A stretch of DNA of 64,000 bases from Methanomassiliicoccales archaeon LGM-DZ1 (GTDB lineage Archaea > Thermoplasmatota > Thermoplasmata > Methanomassiliicoccales > Methanomethylophilaceae), in assembly GCA_030168595.1 (NCBI GenBank), contig CP115556.1, positions 930,001 through 994,000 of the forward strand. The letters are read 5' to 3'. The notes under the pieces are model-generated. The model searched no databases. It saw only the letters and a list, made by a program, of their open reading frames with translations, and was not told the origin of the DNA. Positions 53,657-61,277 of the stretch are shown one piece after another. Positions within the stretch are counted from its first letter, which is position 1; each line of letters starts with the position of its first letter. A program made the translations under genes and the position numbers.

Positions 53657-53974
53657 TCACTGCTTCTTCAGCCCGTCGATGTAGGAGACGATGTCCTCTT
53701 TCGGCCTGAGGCCGATGAGGGACTCCTGCTGGACCCCGTCGACGAAGAACAGAAGGGTGGGGATGGCGGAGATGCCGAAGGTGCGGGCGACCGCCTGGTT
53801 CTCGTCAGTGTTGAGCTTCCCGACCTTGACATCGGGGAGCTCCTCGGAGAGCTGGTCGATTATGGGGCCCATCCTCCTGCAGGGGCCGCACCAGGGGGCC
53901 CAGCAGTCGACAAGGACGACGCCGTCCTGCTTCACGAACGTGCTGAAGGTCTGCTCGTTCAATTCCGTTACCAT
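53657..53974 (-). CDS. trxA: Thioredoxin
   Basis: The 105 residues show the classic W28-C29-G-P-C32 active site and cis-Pro in 'SAIPTLLFF'. I chose ATG 53974, which follows AGGTG; an upstream in-frame GTG at 53983 is less likely. First gene of the trxA-trxB-regulator operon. Confidence 0.95.
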   Translation of the reverse strand: MVTELNEQTFSTFVKQDGVVLVDCWAPWCGPCRRMGPIIDQLSEELPDVKVGKLNTDENQAVARTFGISAIPTLLFFVDGVQQESLIGLRPKEDIVSYIDGLKKQ

Positions 53975-54067
53975 TAGGTTCACCTGCGATGGAATCCCCG
54001 ATGCAGTTTATAACACATTTGTGCGGGACCCGATCCCGAAGTGGCCGGAACACAGTCCGGCCGGGGT

Positions 54068-54670
54068 TCAGGGTTTCACGCCTTTTATCTTGGGGTACTC
54101 CCCGAGCTCCCCGACCAGGACGTCGAGGTCGCGGCCGTAGTAGGCCGAAAGCTCCCTGTGGAGGTCCTCGATCCTCCTCGCCCCTCTCTCGGCGCCCTTG
54201 CGCCTGAGCTTCTCGACGGAGTACGTGTGCTCCACGACCCTGTTGTCGCTCACCATGTTGTCCGCGTGGGCGACGATCTTCTCCTCGATGGTGCTCGGCA
54301 TGTAGTCGCCCGGAGGCAGCTGCATCTCCTCGACATCCTGCTGGTCCAGGCCGGCGCCGGTATGCTTCCGGACGATGTCGACGAGCTCCTGCGGGAGGCC
54401 GAGGTCGCGGACGATGACGGAGCCGATGTACGCATGCATGATCGAGTGGTCCCTGGACCTCCCGATATCGTGCAGCAGGGCGCCTGCGGTGACCAGGTCC
54501 GGGTCGGCGGACGGTATGCCCTTGGCGATCGCGTCGGCGACCGCGCGGACGGTGGCGCAGTGCACGACGACGCGCTTGGAGCACCCTGCGTCCCAGAGGT
54601 ACTGGATGCACTGCTTCCCGCTCGGATACTTCTCATCGCCTGTTCTCGACAACGGTCTTCCCCCTTTCAT
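54068..54670 (-). CDS. HD-domain phosphohydrolase
   Basis: The 200-residue protein has the HD pattern H37, 'LLHDIGRSRDHSIMHA' and a later 'AHADNMV' Asp, matching a small archaeal HDIG family (TIGR00295-like). A nucleotide or tRNA phosphate substrate is possible. It overlaps the trm56 end by 38 bp, so the two are co-translated. Confidence 0.83.
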   Translation of the reverse strand: MKGGRPLSRTGDEKYPSGKQCIQYLWDAGCSKRVVVHCATVRAVADAIAKGIPSADPDLVTAGALLHDIGRSRDHSIMHAYIGSVIVRDLGLPQELVDIVRKHTGAGLDQQDVEEMQLPPGDYMPSTIEEKIVAHADNMVSDNRVVEHTYSVEKLRRKGAERGARRIEDLHRELSAYYGRDLDVLVGELGEYPKIKGVKP

Positions 54671-55154
54671 TGGGAACGACGGCGATCTCGCCGCCCTCCC
54701 TGTACTCGTACAGGTGCTTCCCGCCCGTATACACGTACAGGAAGATCGCCATGGCGGAGATCTCCGAATGCGGCTGGTTCCCTACGGAGACGTTGAAGTC
54801 CGCCCTCTCATATATGCACATCGGGACCTTGGTCGCCCCGACGATGACGAGGATATCCTCGTCCGTGGGTATCCTGGGTATGGCGATGTCCGCCCTCTGC
54901 CCGTACATGGTGAGGTGGACGATCTTGCCCTTGAAGGAGCCGATGACGTCGTCCCAGGCGACCCCGGTCTTGATCGTGAAATCGCCGCCGAACCTCTGGA
55001 CGGTGCTGCGGATGTTCTCCTCCAGCACCGGGTCCGCGGTATCGACGTAGATGCCCTTGGCGCCGAGGGCCCTCGCCGTCAGCGCCACATGCGTGGTAAC
55101 GCGCTTGTCGCGCTCGGGACGGTGCCCTATGCGCAGGACCCAGATGTCTCCCAT
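54633..55154 (-). CDS. trm56: tRNA (cytidine(56)-2'-O)-methyltransferase
   Basis: aTrm56 methylates C56 in the T loop of archaeal tRNA. The 173-residue protein has the 'LRIGHRPERDKRVTTHVALTARALGA' N-terminus and the knotted SPOUT C-terminus with 'ILVIVGATKVP' and 'SVGNQPHSEISAMAIFL'. Length is typical. Confidence 0.93.
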   Translation of the reverse strand: MGDIWVLRIGHRPERDKRVTTHVALTARALGAKGIYVDTADPVLEENIRSTVQRFGGDFTIKTGVAWDDVIGSFKGKIVHLTMYGQRADIAIPRIPTDEDILVIVGATKVPMCIYERADFNVSVGNQPHSEISAMAIFLYVYTGGKHLYEYREGGEIAVVPNERGKTVVENRR

Positions 55155-55159
55155 ATGAG

Positions 55160-55660
55160 TCAGTCTTCTTTGATCGGCTCTATCTTGTGGCCGCGGTAGT
55201 CCATCTTGACGGACCTGCGGACGAGGGATTTGAGCATGGTGGAGGAAAGACCCAGTTCCTCGGCGACATCGCCGGAGAACTTACCTTCAGTCCCGATCTT
55301 CTCGAGTATCTGGGCCTCGATCTTCTGGTACTCATCCTCGGGCATCATGGCGGCGGCCAGGACATCGCTGATCTCGTAGACCGGCCACTGGGCGTTGATG
55401 CTGAAGGAAGTGTAGTAGGTATGGTAGGATTTCTCCGGATAGTTACCGTTGGTGGAAAGCCAGCGGGTCTCGACCAGTTTCATCTTCTCGAAGAAGATGG
55501 TGGCCTCCCTGCCTTCGGGACCGAACTTCTTCTCGATCTCGTCGGCGGTCTTCCATTCCAAGGTCACCTCTTTCAGCACCTCGCGTTTGATCGGGGTGTC
55601 AACGGCCCTGAGCATTGGCACGAGTTCAGAGGGCTCGTTGATGACCTTTATTCTATTCAT
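55160..55660 (-). CDS. ArsR-like winged-helix protein
   Basis: The 166 residues contain an N-terminal winged helix (~18-65, 'DTPIKREVLKEVTLEWKTADEI') and a second helical HTH-like segment at ~125-155 ('FSGDVAEELGLSSTMLKSLVRR'). This is a conserved archaeal regulator family of unknown target. It sits 5 bp upstream of trm56 on the same strand. Confidence 0.75.
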   Translation of the reverse strand: MNRIKVINEPSELVPMLRAVDTPIKREVLKEVTLEWKTADEIEKKFGPEGREATIFFEKMKLVETRWLSTNGNYPEKSYHTYYTSFSINAQWPVYEISDVLAAAMMPEDEYQKIEAQILEKIGTEGKFSGDVAEELGLSSTMLKSLVRRSVKMDYRGHKIEPIKED

Positions 55661-55968
55661 GGTCGAATTAGGGGTTTTGGAACTATATAATGATTAACGG
55701 AACGCCAAACACCATCTGGACAACTTATTTGTCAAAATAATTTCGTTCAGTTATGATGCGAACATGAATAATTTACGATGACTGTCATAGGACAACATGT
55801 CAAGAATCGGTCGCCGTTTGTCCATGCCAGCAGATTTCAGCCAGGCGGTTGCCGCCTGCAAAAGCGCAGAAGAGCGCATCTGAGGCCCGGAGCATGTACC
55901 CAGACATGGACGGGAACGCCGCCGGGGCCGGGGCTAATTATTTATGCGGAATTCCCCATCGTCGCTTA
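55661..55968. other. 308-bp intergenic region with no confident gene
   Basis: It lies between divergent genes. The left 110 bp are AT-rich and hold promoter-like sequence for the ArsR-like gene. The middle is GC-rich and has a short open frame (55778-55969) without family features or a ribosome site. A TATA-like TAATTATTTATG (55935-55946) precedes the small zinc protein. Confidence 0.4.
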
Positions 55969-56142
55969 ATGAGATTCGACAGAAAATCTCCGCCTGTACT
56001 TTGCTTCCAATGCCTTAACTGCAATAAGGTGTTCAAGGGCGAGGGCGCAGAACAGAAAGCTCTGGACTGCTGCGGATCCTTCATCCAGGGATTCTACGTA
56101 AACTACAAAAGGTGGGGCTTCCAGAAGTGGTACGGCCGCTGA
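55969..56142 (+). CDS. Small cysteine-rich protein, probable zinc binder
   Basis: The 57-residue protein starts MRFDRKSPP and has Cys at positions 12, 15 and 18 (C-x2-C-x2-C) and a C-C pair at ~33-34, with aromatic/basic residues at the end ('YKRWGFQKWYGR'). I recognise no family. The TATA-like sequence ~23-34 bp upstream and tight cysteine spacing argue that it is real. Confidence 0.6.
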   Translation: MRFDRKSPPVLCFQCLNCNKVFKGEGAEQKALDCCGSFIQGFYVNYKRWGFQKWYGR

Positions 56143-56250
56143 TGCGGCTCACGGCCCCGCAACGCTCGGCCTATCGGCCGGGCACGCTTTTCCCACAATT
56201 TTCGCACTCTGGCTCTTATGAACCGTACTCCGTGCTAGCAAGGGACACAC

Positions 56251-56260
56251 TTTTTATAAG
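56251..56260 (+). promoter_or_regulatory. TATA box of the 100-residue winged-helix gene
   Basis: TTTTTATAAG lies ~25 bp upstream of ATG 56281. A GGAG is also present just before the ATG. Confidence 0.55.
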
Positions 56261-56280
56261 CGCCATCCGTTCGCAGGAGC

Positions 56281-56583
56281 ATGGACGAGCTTTTCACCGG
56301 GACCTTCGAGGAGCTTGACCGCACAGAACGCCACATAATGGTCCTTAAGGCTACGAAGGACAACCAGCCCGTGGGCATCATCCGCCTGTCCGAGATTACC
56401 GGGCTGCCGAAGCATCTGGTGCGCTACAGCCTCCGCCGCCTGGAGCAGGACGGCCTCATAATCCCGACGAAGGACGGAGCGACCGTTTCCCCCAAGTACA
56501 GCGAGTTCATGGACAGCGTATCGTCCAGACTGGACGAGATAGAGTCCCGTGTGGAGGGCCTCCGCCGGGACATAAAGGCATAA
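56281..56583 (+). CDS. Small winged-helix DNA-binding protein
   Basis: The 100 residues consist of a winged helix (~18-70, 'IIRLSEITGLPKHLVRYSLRRLEQDGLI') and a C-terminal helix likely to form a coiled coil ('SSRLDEIESRVEGLRRDI'). It resembles small conserved archaeal regulators. Its stop is 5 bp from that of the convergent transporter frame. Confidence 0.8.
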   Translation: MDELFTGTFEELDRTERHIMVLKATKDNQPVGIIRLSEITGLPKHLVRYSLRRLEQDGLIIPTKDGATVSPKYSEFMDSVSSRLDEIESRVEGLRRDIKA

Positions 56584-56585
56584 TT

Positions 56586-56593
56586 CTTTATAC
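56586..56593 (+). promoter_or_regulatory. TATA box of tRNA-Asn
   Basis: CTTTATAC is ~28 bp upstream of the tRNA 5' end. It also overlaps the stop codon of the antisense transporter frame. Confidence 0.5.
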
Positions 56594-57712
56594 AAGTCCG
56601 CCATGCGAGAAGTTGAAGCCTCTGTAGCTCAGTCGGTAGAGCGTGTGACTGTTAATCACAAGGTCCTCGGTTCGATCCCGTGCGGGGGCGCCATCTTCTA
56701 TCATCCTGTCTGCGGTTCTGCAGCATTTTTTCGATCGTTCTGCTTCCGCCGCTGCTTCCGTTCCCGTTCTCCCGTTTCCGCGGAGCCTGAACGAGGAGAC
56801 CAGGGAAAGCACCGGCAGCTCGATCAGGGGACCGACGGCGAGCGCCACCAAGACCAGGGGAGAATCGGCGAACACCGCCGACGCGATCGCAAGTGCCAGA
56901 GGGGAGTTGCGGGCCATAGTGGTGAACGTCAGGGCGGTGGCGTCCTCCCTGGGCATGCGCAGGCGACCCGCGATATAGTTGGCCAGGGCGTAATCCGAGG
57001 CGAAGAAGACCGCCAGCGGAGCTATCAGCGATACCACCAGGCCCAGGTTGTCCGTCACGGTGCTGTGGGCGGACGCGAACATCGCGAAGACCGCGAGGCA
57101 CAGGAACAGCAGCTGGATCCCGTCGCATCTGTCCCTCACGAAGCCAGAGAACCTCCCGGCGGCGGCGCTGCGGCGGGACAGCAGGCGCACAGCGACGGCC
57201 GCGGCCAGCGGGATGGCCACGACATACGATGCCTGGAACAGCATCCGGGCGGCATCGAAATCCGCCCCCGACCCGCAGAAGATCATGATGTACACGGGCA
57301 TCAGCAGGACCTGCAGGACCAGGTTCATCGGCAGGATGCTGCCGGCGAGGGCCACGTTGCCCCCGGAGACCCTGGTGAACACCAGGTACCAGTCGGTGCA
57401 GGGCGTGACCAGGAGCAGGAGCAGACCCGTCCTCATGTCCGCATCGGAGTAGAACGCCAGACCCAGCAGCCATGCGAGGACCGGGGTCCAGACGAAGTTT
57501 ATCAGCAGGGCCGTGCCGGCGAAGCGGACGTCGGAGAACGACCTCTTCACATCGCGCATGTCCACGGCGGCGAACACCGCGAACAGCATCATCATGAGGA
57601 ACGCCTCCACGGCGGCCTCCCATCCGCCGATCCCGAAGACCGTGCCGGCGGCCAGACCCAGCAATGCTGATGCCAGCATCGCCGCCGTATGCGCCCACGG
57701 TGTGCTGTCCAT
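56588..57712 (-). CDS. Acr3/BASS-like membrane transporter
   Basis: The 374-residue frame encodes about ten membrane helices. 'LLVTPCTDWYLVFTRVSGGNVALA' and 'SILPMNLVLQVLLMPVY' match the arsenite/bile-acid:Na+ symporter superfamily, with the conserved Cys of Acr3-like proteins. A role in arsenite or anion efflux is possible. The last ~30 residues ('RTEDLVINSHTLYRLSYRG') are the antisense of tRNA-Asn, so the native C-terminus may once have ended earlier, near the Arg/Lys/Cys-rich stretch before it. Confidence 0.8.
   Translation of the reverse strand: MDSTPWAHTAAMLASALLGLAAGTVFGIGGWEAAVEAFLMMMLFAVFAAVDMRDVKRSFSDVRFAGTALLINFVWTPVLAWLLGLAFYSDADMRTGLLLLLVTPCTDWYLVFTRVSGGNVALAGSILPMNLVLQVLLMPVYIMIFCGSGADFDAARMLFQASYVVAIPLAAAVAVRLLSRRSAAAGRFSGFVRDRCDGIQLLFLCLAVFAMFASAHSTVTDNLGLVVSLIAPLAVFFASDYALANYIAGRLRMPREDATALTFTTMARNSPLALAIASAVFADSPLVLVALAVGPLIELPVLSLVSSFRLRGNGRTGTEAAAEAERSKKCCRTADRMIEDGAPARDRTEDLVINSHTLYRLSYRGFNFSHGGLV
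56618..56693 (+). tRNA. tRNA-Asn (anticodon GTT), CCA encoded
   Basis: The acceptor GCCTCTG pairs with CGGGGGC (two G-U pairs). The anticodon arm TGTGA-CTGTTAA-TCACA gives GTT. CCA is encoded at 56691-56693. Confidence 0.94.
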
Positions 57713-57768
57713 GCGTCACGCAATGCTTCGTCCGTTGAAATATTGTAGTGCGCACGGTCTGAAAACAT

Positions 57769-57779
57769 ATTTTAATAAA
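57769..57779 (+). promoter_or_regulatory. TATA box of tRNA-Met
   Basis: ATTTTAATAAA lies ~27 bp upstream of the tRNA 5' end. Confidence 0.55.
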
Positions 57780-57800
57780 CAGCAGATATGGCGCACTGAG

Positions 57801-57877
57801 GGCTCATAGCTTAGCTAGGTAGAGCGTCCGACTCATAATCGGATGGCCGCCGGTTCAAATCCGGCTGGGCCCACCAC
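57801..57877 (+). tRNA. tRNA with anticodon CAT (elongator Met type), CCA encoded
   Basis: The acceptor GGGCTCA pairs with TGGGCCC. The anticodon arm holds CTCATAA (anticodon CAT). Discriminator A is followed by CCA. The G1-C72 pair and lack of initiator GGG/CCC anticodon-stem pairs fit elongator Met; tRNA-Ile2 (lysidine/agmatidine type) is the alternative. Confidence 0.9.
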
Positions 57878-57917
57878 TTATCGGCGTTTGTCAAAATTCT
57901 CTGCCTTGGGCATCCCC

Positions 57918-58268
57918 TCATTTCCCGCCTTCCTTCCCGAACTCGAGGGAGTTCTCCTTCGCCAAGTCCTGTGCCAGATGCTTGGAGAGCATGCCGATCT
58001 CCTCCCAGGCAGCGTCGAATATGGCGTTGGGCACCAGGCAGGGGATGGACAGGGGCTGCCTGATCTCCGGGTCGACGACGCGGCTGCCCTTCCATTCGAC
58101 CACGTCGGAGACGTGTATCGTATCGCCGAGAAGGGCGGCGTAGCTCATGACGTTCTTGCAATCGGAGGCGATCTTGATCTTTATCGTGTCTCCGTCATCC
58201 TGGAGCTCGGCCGTCACCCGGGTCGTCTTGGAGCATGTCCTCATGCGGACCGTCACCGTGGATGCCAT
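57918..58268 (-). CDS. Small conserved methanogen-type protein of unknown function
   Basis: This ~116-residue alpha/beta protein starts MASTVTVRMRTC and has Cys at positions ~12, 36 and 77 in a beta-rich context ('KIKIASDCKNVMSYAALL', 'SIPCLVPNAIFDAAWEEIGM'). It looks like a compact conserved domain found in methanogens, but I cannot name a function. The start is inferred; a longer frame to 58322 is possible. Confidence 0.65.
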   Translation of the reverse strand: MASTVTVRMRTCSKTTRVTAELQDDGDTIKIKIASDCKNVMSYAALLGDTIHVSDVVEWKGSRVVDPEIRQPLSIPCLVPNAIFDAAWEEIGMLSKHLAQDLAKENSLEFGKEGGK

Positions 58269-58352
58269 GGTCCTGCAATCGGAGAGGGACAGTAAAAACT
58301 GACCGCCCGACATGTGCGTCATGCATACGGATACAGGATGCTCCGGAGCGCC

Positions 58353-60224
58353 TCAGGCGTCCCGCCCGGTGCTCTTGGAATAGCTCTCGCCGGGCACGGT
58401 CACCCTGACCTCGAGCGTGCCGCCCGCGGTGCTGGAGCTGTACCTGAACCCCGAGGTCTCGGCGATGTCCCTCGCGATCGCCTCGTACGGGCCGTCGGAA
58501 GTGCCGCCGGTATTCGAACGCGCGTTCTCGGAAGCACCGGGATAATCGCTCCGGTAGGCGATGACGAGATGCCCGGCCCCGTCCTCCGAGGCCGAGACGG
58601 ATGCCGAGTCGGACCCGCGGAGCATCGATGCTTCATAGAGGCTCTCGAACATGCTCGGGAACACCGGGTCCGCCAGGACGCTGAACCCGTCCGCGGAGAA
58701 CGCGACGGAGAACCCATCGGGCCTCCCGGAGGCGCAGGCGCTCAGCGGCATCCATACCGGGAGCCTCTGCCCTATGGCGGACTCCGCTCTGAAGTACCGG
58801 ATGAGGTCCCCGATCGCGCGGCGGGACCTTTCCAGCGACGTACGCTCCTCCCCGTCCCCCGTCGTTTTCAGGACCTGCCCTATGTTATCGTCCACCTTCG
58901 ACAGGATGTGGCCCGAGTAGGCAGAGAAGTAGCGGACGGAGTTCCGCACCTGCCTCAGCCTCCCTGCCGATCTGATGAGCACCGACACATCGGACATCGA
59001 CACCAGCCAGAACACCCCCTCGCTCTCGTTGTTCAGATAGGCCACGGTCACGAAGATATCGGCGCAGCGGCCGCCGCGGGCGTATCTGAAATACCCGGAC
59101 TTGGTCGGGGAGCCCGGGCCGGTCTTCGGGAGCAGGGAGCGTATCAGCGCCGCACCGTCCCCTTCCAATGATTCTAGGGACATGTTAAGGAGCCCCCCGT
59201 TCTCCGGGCCGAGATAGGTGTCCGCGGCATAATTCGATTGGATGAACGTCCCCGCGGAGTTCAGGGTGGCGATCCCCAGCGGGAGGACGTCGATGAGGTC
59301 GATCATCCTGTTCTCCGTTATACGCGAGGCATCTTCCCTTATGTTCTGCTCGTAGAACGAGAACAGGTTGCCAATGAAGAGCCTGAACTGCTCCTCGTCC
59401 TCGTCGGTGTTGTCGGTCTCCTTGTTCGCGACCCCTGCGGTCCCGACGGGTATGCCGTTGATGATCACCGGGATCATCATCAGCCTCTTGATCTTGATAT
59501 GGCCGGGAGGCGTCCCCTTCTTCTTATGCACCGTCTCGGCGTCGTAATCGTTGACGATCACCGGCTTCATGATGCGTATGGGCTCCCCCCATATCCCCGT
59601 CTTATCGAGGTCGTATATGCGCGGGGGGTTCTTCAGCCGGCTGTCGATCATCGCGGAAATCGACCACGCGATCATCTTGAGCTTCTTGGACGAGCAGTTG
59701 AAGGTCGCGATGTACCCCACCTTGCTCCGGCTGAGCTTCAGGGCCTCCTCGAGGGCGCGCCCCATGATGTCCTCCAGCGGGCTCCCCCTCATGCTCATCA
59801 TCCCGACGGTGGCCTCCGACCTCTCCATTGAGTGCTCCCTCTGCTCGGCCGAGCGGTGCCTCTCGGCGGCCAACTTTATGCGGGACACGAGCTCGATGAA
59901 GAAGTTCGGGGTGTCCTCAGGGAGGTAGTAGTCCATGCGCGAGTCCATGGCGCGGATGGCAAGGTCCGCGTCCTTGGTCTCGGACAGCAGTATGAACGGA
60001 AGACTGCCGCCGGGTCCCCTGAGCATGCTGTCGAAGAAGGAGAAGGCGTCGGACCCCTGCGTATGCTCGCAGACGACGACATCGATGCCTCCCTCCGCGA
60101 TCCTCGCAGCAGCATCCTGGGCCCCGCGGGCGAAGGTCAGGCCGATGTCCTTGCTTATATTCGGGACATACCTGCCGATGCGGGCGCCGACCTCGGACTC
60201 GGCATCTATCAGCACCGAATACAT
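58353..60224 (-). CDS. Receiver-GAF-PAS sensor protein with degenerate kinase core
   Basis: The 623-residue soluble protein has an N-terminal receiver-like domain (1-125) in which the phospho-acceptor position is Glu53 ('VVVCEH') instead of Asp. A GAF domain (~140-300, with 'RLMMIPVIINGIPVGTAGVAN') and a PAS-like domain (~315-435) follow. The C-terminal part looks like a histidine-kinase dimer/ATPase core, but without a clear phospho-His ('RNSVRYFSAYSGHIL') and with only a weak ATPase G-box at the end ('STAGGTLEVRVTV'). It is transcribed away from the corrinoid methyl-transfer genes across a 410-bp region, so control of those genes is plausible. Confidence 0.75.
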   Translation of the reverse strand: MYSVLIDAESEVGARIGRYVPNISKDIGLTFARGAQDAAARIAEGGIDVVVCEHTQGSDAFSFFDSMLRGPGGSLPFILLSETKDADLAIRAMDSRMDYYLPEDTPNFFIELVSRIKLAAERHRSAEQREHSMERSEATVGMMSMRGSPLEDIMGRALEEALKLSRSKVGYIATFNCSSKKLKMIAWSISAMIDSRLKNPPRIYDLDKTGIWGEPIRIMKPVIVNDYDAETVHKKKGTPPGHIKIKRLMMIPVIINGIPVGTAGVANKETDNTDEDEEQFRLFIGNLFSFYEQNIREDASRITENRMIDLIDVLPLGIATLNSAGTFIQSNYAADTYLGPENGGLLNMSLESLEGDGAALIRSLLPKTGPGSPTKSGYFRYARGGRCADIFVTVAYLNNESEGVFWLVSMSDVSVLIRSAGRLRQVRNSVRYFSAYSGHILSKVDDNIGQVLKTTGDGEERTSLERSRRAIGDLIRYFRAESAIGQRLPVWMPLSACASGRPDGFSVAFSADGFSVLADPVFPSMFESLYEASMLRGSDSASVSASEDGAGHLVIAYRSDYPGASENARSNTGGTSDGPYEAIARDIAETSGFRYSSSTAGGTLEVRVTVPGESYSKSTGRDA

Positions 60225-60634
60225 TCTCCGATACCATCGGATAAACGGTTATTAATAATTGGCCGAGAACAGCATCCAGGCATGCACCGGCACGTGAAAC
60301 GGGCCTGCGCCCCTTTCCCGGGTAACAACCCCGAATCGGTTCGATGCGGAAGAGTGGTTGATTCCGACGTATTTTCGGGTTTATTGGATATATTCATAAT
60401 TAATTTGAAATACTGATGGTTGAAAAATAGACTTTCGGCACTGAGTATATTTACAATTTTTCTATTGAATTCGGGTCAAATTTCAGGTAACAATTATTGG
60501 TCTTTAAATACTATATAACTTGTTTTCTAGTTGGTACAATTTAAACAGTAAGTATTCCGCCGTTAGGAACTTTATTTAAATACTCTCCAACCAGATTTTT
60601 ATTCCAACCGTTGATGAAACGGGAGGAGTGAAGA
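60225..60634. promoter_or_regulatory. 410-bp AT-rich divergent control region of sensor and corrinoid genes
   Basis: No gene is seen. The right half is very AT-rich. Two similar TATA-like elements are present: TTTAAATACTATATAA (60503-60518) and TTTATTTAAATAC (60571-60583), sharing TTTAAATAC. The second is placed ~50-60 bp before the ATG and gives a short leader with GGGAGGAG as ribosome site. The spare upstream sequence suggests regulated expression. Confidence 0.55.
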
Positions 60635-61276
60635 ATGGCAACAAAGGAAGAGATAATGGACAGACTGAGCAACTCAGTCATCCAGTACAAGAGGGCGGAC
60701 GCGATCGCGGCCGCCAACGAGTGCGTTGCAGAGAAGATCGACCCCGTGGACGCCATCAACGACGGCCTCGTCAAGGGGATGAACGTCATCGGCGACCTCT
60801 ACGCACAGCACAAGATCTACCTGCCGCAGGTCCTGACGGCCGCCTCCGCCATGTACGGGGCGCTGGACATCCTGCTGCCGCTGATCCCCAAGGCATCCCT
60901 CGAGAACGCGAAGAAGTGCGTGACCGCCGTCATGGAGGGGGATGTGCACGACATCGGGAAGAACATCGTGAAGACGATGCTCACCGCCGGAGGCTTCGTG
61001 GTCACCGACCTCGGCAAGGACGTGCCTCCCGCGACCATCGCCGGCACCGTCGAGTCCGACGGCATCGACATCGCGTGCCTGAGCACGCTGATGACCCCCA
61101 CCATGGACAACATGAAGAAGACCCTCGATCTTCTGAACGAGAACGGTGTGCGCGGGAACTGCATCGTCACCATCGGCGGGCCCCCGACTTCGCCCGACTT
61201 CGCCAAGCAGATCGGAGCGGACCATAGGGACAACAATGCGCAGGATTGCGTCAAGTACCTCAAGGAGCGTGTCTGA
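60635..61276 (+). CDS. Methyltransferase cognate corrinoid protein
   Basis: The 213-residue protein has a helical cap (1-90) and a B12-binding domain with the lower-ligand motif D103-x-H105-x-x-G108 ('GDVHDIGKNIV'). It is of the MtaC/MtbC/MttC type, which carries a methyl group on cobalt between a substrate-specific methyltransferase and the CoM-methylating enzyme. The substrate (methanol, a methylamine, methylsulfide or other) cannot be told from this protein. It is 1 bp from the next methyltransferase gene and has a strong ribosome site. Confidence 0.92.
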   Translation: MATKEEIMDRLSNSVIQYKRADAIAAANECVAEKIDPVDAINDGLVKGMNVIGDLYAQHKIYLPQVLTAASAMYGALDILLPLIPKASLENAKKCVTAVMEGDVHDIGKNIVKTMLTAGGFVVTDLGKDVPPATIAGTVESDGIDIACLSTLMTPTMDNMKKTLDLLNENGVRGNCIVTIGGPPTSPDFAKQIGADHRDNNAQDCVKYLKERV

Positions 61277-61277
61277 G

